NCBI GenBank assembly: GCA_944331715.1
Contig: CALVIP010000006.1
Coordinates: 1-51,502, forward strand
Length of the DNA: 51,502 nt
Direction: 5' to 3'
Origin: an uncultured Bacilli bacterium
Lineage (GTDB): Bacteria; Bacillota_I; Bacilli_A; RF39; UBA660
This document shows, one piece after another, positions 49,559 to 51,502 of this stretch; the stretch's first letter is position 1; every line of letters starts with the position of its first letter. The notes below the pieces were generated by a model. The model made no database searches and was not told where the DNA came from. It saw only the letters and a program-made list of their open reading frames with translations. The position numbers and the translations under genes were made by a program.

Positions 49559-51422
49559 GTAGAGGAAATTAAATAATAATAGTTATTTAATTTGCCCCTC
49601 TCACACCACCGTACGTACGGTTCTCGTATACGGCGGTTTAATTTGTATTAAATATGTACTTTTGAATAATATTCTAGTGGAAACACTAGACCTTTTTGTT
49701 TTAACCTATTGTTTGATATAGCCATGTGTAAGACTACAGTCGATGCCACAAAGTAGTAACCTCTTCTAGTATTCGCTACCATATATGCGGTTTCTTCTTT
49801 AATACCCAATTTCCTGAGTGCCTTATATTTAGCCCTAGGTATTTTCCAGTATTTCCAAATACACATCCTTAACCTATGTCTTAGATGTTCACCAACTTCT
49901 TTCATAGTGTTTTTCATATCTGCTATCTTAAAATAGTTAATCCATCCTCGAGTTACTTGGTTAAGTCTTTCTATTTTGTAGTCTATTGACTTGCCATCAC
50001 TTCTATCAGTTATTTCTTTTAGTTTGTTTACAAACTTTTTAACTGATTTAATATGTGGCTTAGGTCTCCATATTCCCTTATTATTCTTGTAAAATCCAAA
50101 ACCTAAGTATTTTATTTGTCTAGGTCTTGCTACTTTACTTTTCTCTACATTTACTTTTAATCCTAATTTCTTAGTAATAAATGTAGTTATACTTTCCATA
50201 ACTCTATTAGCAGCTTTTTCACTCTTTACCATTATAAGACAGTCATCGGCATATCTAACAAAGTTTAAGCCTCTTTTCTCTAGTTCTTTATCAAGTTCAT
50301 TTAGCATTATATTTGATAATAGTGGACTTAAGTTTCCTCCTTGCGGAGTGCCCTTGTTAGTTTCTACAACTACTCCTTTTTCCATTACTCCACTTTGTAG
50401 AAATTTTCTAATTAGTGAAATAACATCATTATCTTTTATAGTTCTGTGAACTATTGCCATTAATTTGTCTTGATTAACTTCGTCAAAGAATGATTCCAAG
50501 TCTATATCTACTATATAGTCATAGCCGTCATTGAAACACTCTAGTGCCTTTATTACTGCCATTTCACAACTCCTTTTTGGTCTAAAACCATATGAACTAT
50601 TAGAAAACTGTTCTTCATAGATAGGAGTTAGGACTTGTACTATCGCTTGTTGTAATACTCTATCTATTACACTAGGTATTCCTAGCTTCCTCATTTTTCC
50701 ATTTTCCTTTGGTATTTCTACCCTCCTCACAGGTTGTGGCTTATATTTCCTATTTCTTATCTGCCATAGTATTTCTTCTTTATGTTCTTTTATATAAGGA
50801 GATAATTCTTCAACAGTAACACCATCAACACCACTGGCTCCCTTATTTCTATAGACTTGCTTATAAGCCTTATTTAAGTTATCTCTTGAAAGTATTTTCT
50901 CTAAAAGTTCCATATCTGTTCTTCCTTTCTATTATCGTACTTAGGTTATCATCTTTTATAGGATTATTATTTGAATACGTCAATTTTCCCTACTTATTTA
51001 TTCTGATTTAACCTATTCCAGTATTAGTAGTTAGAACTACAAATTATTCAGTCCTTCCTAATATTTATATTAGTACTATGACCTCGGCTGACTTCTTGCA
51101 ATAAACCTTTTTCGACCAGTTTTCTTTATAGGGTCCTCCTTAACTGTTTGCAAGACCTCCCGTGGTAAGACATATCACTTTCCTCGTTTAGCCACTTAAA
51201 TTACTTATGCAGAGTTACGGGTATCTTTTGGACTTCAGTTTGTCATGCAACCTTATCCGTCTACATAGCCTTTTAAGTTCCTGTTCGTTGGCCCACGATT
51301 TTGTTTCACACTTCCTTTAGCCCCAACCTCACGGTTGATGCGTTGTGCTTCCCTAACACTTCGTCGATACCTACGCGTGTAGTGGACTTGCACCACCTAG
51401 CGATATGCCATGCACGGCACAC
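49559..51422 (-). mobile_element. Group II intron, class C-like (1,864 nt)
   Basis: The 5' end GTGTG (51418-51422) opens an ~500-nt ribozyme region. It is followed by the reverse transcriptase gene, then domain V (approximately 49603-49637, ACCGCCGTATACG/CGTACGTACGGTGG) and domain VI (49559-49600, paired around AAATTAAATAA) ending CTAC. It sits just downstream of a terminator hairpin, the insertion habit of group IIC introns. Exact ends are inferred from the conserved termini. The gap 50914-51417 is domains I-III, not protein-coding. Confidence 0.8.
49648..50913 (-). CDS. ltrA: Group II intron reverse transcriptase/maturase (LtrA-like)
   Basis: 421 aa. Reverse transcriptase blocks include GVDG, IPKENGKMRKLGIPSV, SSYGFRPKRSC and the active site YADD (221-224), with Asp137 in IVDIDLESFFD. 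The C-terminal maturase (GIIM) region WINYFKIADMKNTMKEV is present. There is no HNH endonuclease domain, as in class C introns. The product should splice and mobilise the intron. The frame is intact with no stop, suggesting a working element. Confidence 0.95.
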   Translation of the reverse strand: MELLEKILSRDNLNKAYKQVYRNKGASGVDGVTVEELSPYIKEHKEEILWQIRNRKYKPQPVRRVEIPKENGKMRKLGIPSVIDRVLQQAIVQVLTPIYEEQFSNSSYGFRPKRSCEMAVIKALECFNDGYDYIVDIDLESFFDEVNQDKLMAIVHRTIKDNDVISLIRKFLQSGVMEKGVVVETNKGTPQGGNLSPLLSNIMLNELDKELEKRGLNFVRYADDCLIMVKSEKAANRVMESITTFITKKLGLKVNVEKSKVARPRQIKYLGFGFYKNNKGIWRPKPHIKSVKKFVNKLKEITDRSDGKSIDYKIERLNQVTRGWINYFKIADMKNTMKEVGEHLRHRLRMCIWKYWKIPRAKYKALRKLGIKEETAYMVANTRRGYYFVASTVVLHMAISNNRLKQKGLVFPLEYYSKVHI

Positions 51423-51426
51423 ATGA

Positions 51427-51457
51427 AAAATTGATACCTAAAAATAGGACCAATTTT
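51427..51457 (-). terminator. Terminator used as intron insertion site
   Basis: On the minus strand, arms AAAATTGGTCCTA and TAGGTATCAATTTT (with an internal mismatch), followed by a short T-run, then the intron begins after CAT. It serves the gene whose last codons lie at 51474-51500. Confidence 0.6.
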
Positions 51458-51473
51458 AAAAATTCATACTTTT

Positions 51474-51500
51474 TTAAGAAATTTTATCTAACTCTTCTAA
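51474..51500 (-). CDS. Last codons of a gene extending beyond the window
   Basis: The only frame ending near the terminator reads LEELDKIS and a TAA at 51474-51476. Too little is present to name the gene. The call rests on position just ahead of a terminator. Confidence 0.3.
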   Translation of the reverse strand, partial: LEELDKIS

Positions 51501-51502
51501 AA

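Overview
The window is AT-rich DNA (estimated by eye at well under 35% GC) from a low-GC Gram-positive bacterium. It uses the standard bacterial code: TGA serves as a stop, for example at the end of the U32 peptidase gene. Several gene sets are typical of Bacilli-like Bacillota: the Bacillus-style rlmN-prpC-prkC-rsgA-rpe operon, a ylbD-ylbE...ylbF-rsmD cluster, a DnaB/DnaD-type helicase loader, SepF and DivIVA, gatCAB, and parE/parC. Small gene sizes and AT richness suggest an uncultured, host-associated Bacilli lineage. That placement is inference, not a database result.

Layout. 1-4.9 kb: a truncated D,D-carboxypeptidase (dacA-like), an AAA/DUF4143 ATPase with a two-dyad operator, a VanY-type carboxypeptidase, two tandem small-toxin/antisense-RNA cassettes, and a NUDIX hydrolase. 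4.9-11.4 kb: a YihY membrane protein, a sensor diguanylate-cyclase-like protein, a small membrane protein and gatCAB. 11.5-16 kb: an accessory block containing an HTH/membrane-protein gene split by an IS5-type element, a DnaB-helicase C-terminal fragment, a nuclease-like protein, two small unknown genes and several repeat arrays. 16-19.2 kb: a MiaB-like radical SAM enzyme and a U32 peptidase. 19.2-21.8 kb: a Panacea-PemK-Fic toxin-antitoxin-like operon flanked by two paralogous membrane-protein genes. 21.8-25.2 kb: a small alarmone synthetase, DivIVA, SepF and a HerA-like ATPase. 25.2-26.4 kb: a candidate third small-toxin locus, a PemK/antitoxin pair and tRNA-Arg(CCU). 26.5-36.2 kb: the helicase loader, an XRE regulator, a membrane-anchored acidic protein, a SpoVB/MurJ-like flippase, an OmpR-type two-component pair, rsmD and the ylb cluster. 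36.3-42.5 kb: parE - unknown repeat protein - parC. 42.7-48.5 kb: rpe, rsgA, prkC, prpC and rlmN. 48.5-51.5 kb: an Rpn/PD-(D/E)XK nuclease and a complete group II intron with its reverse transcriptase, placed directly after a transcription terminator.

Housekeeping parts look intact and ordinary. The notable content is the density of toxin-antitoxin-like modules. There are two tandem Fst/par-like type I cassettes that appear to have been copied together with the tail of the vanY gene, and a third candidate type I toxin near 25.45 kb. There are also a Panacea-PemK-Fic operon and a PemK pair beside a tRNA. Other points of interest are the clean in-frame IS interruption at 11,863-12,988, five helically phased 10-bp repeats at 13,171-13,220, and a 21-residue-repeat protein lodged between parE and parC. 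All family assignments come from reading motifs, not from searches.
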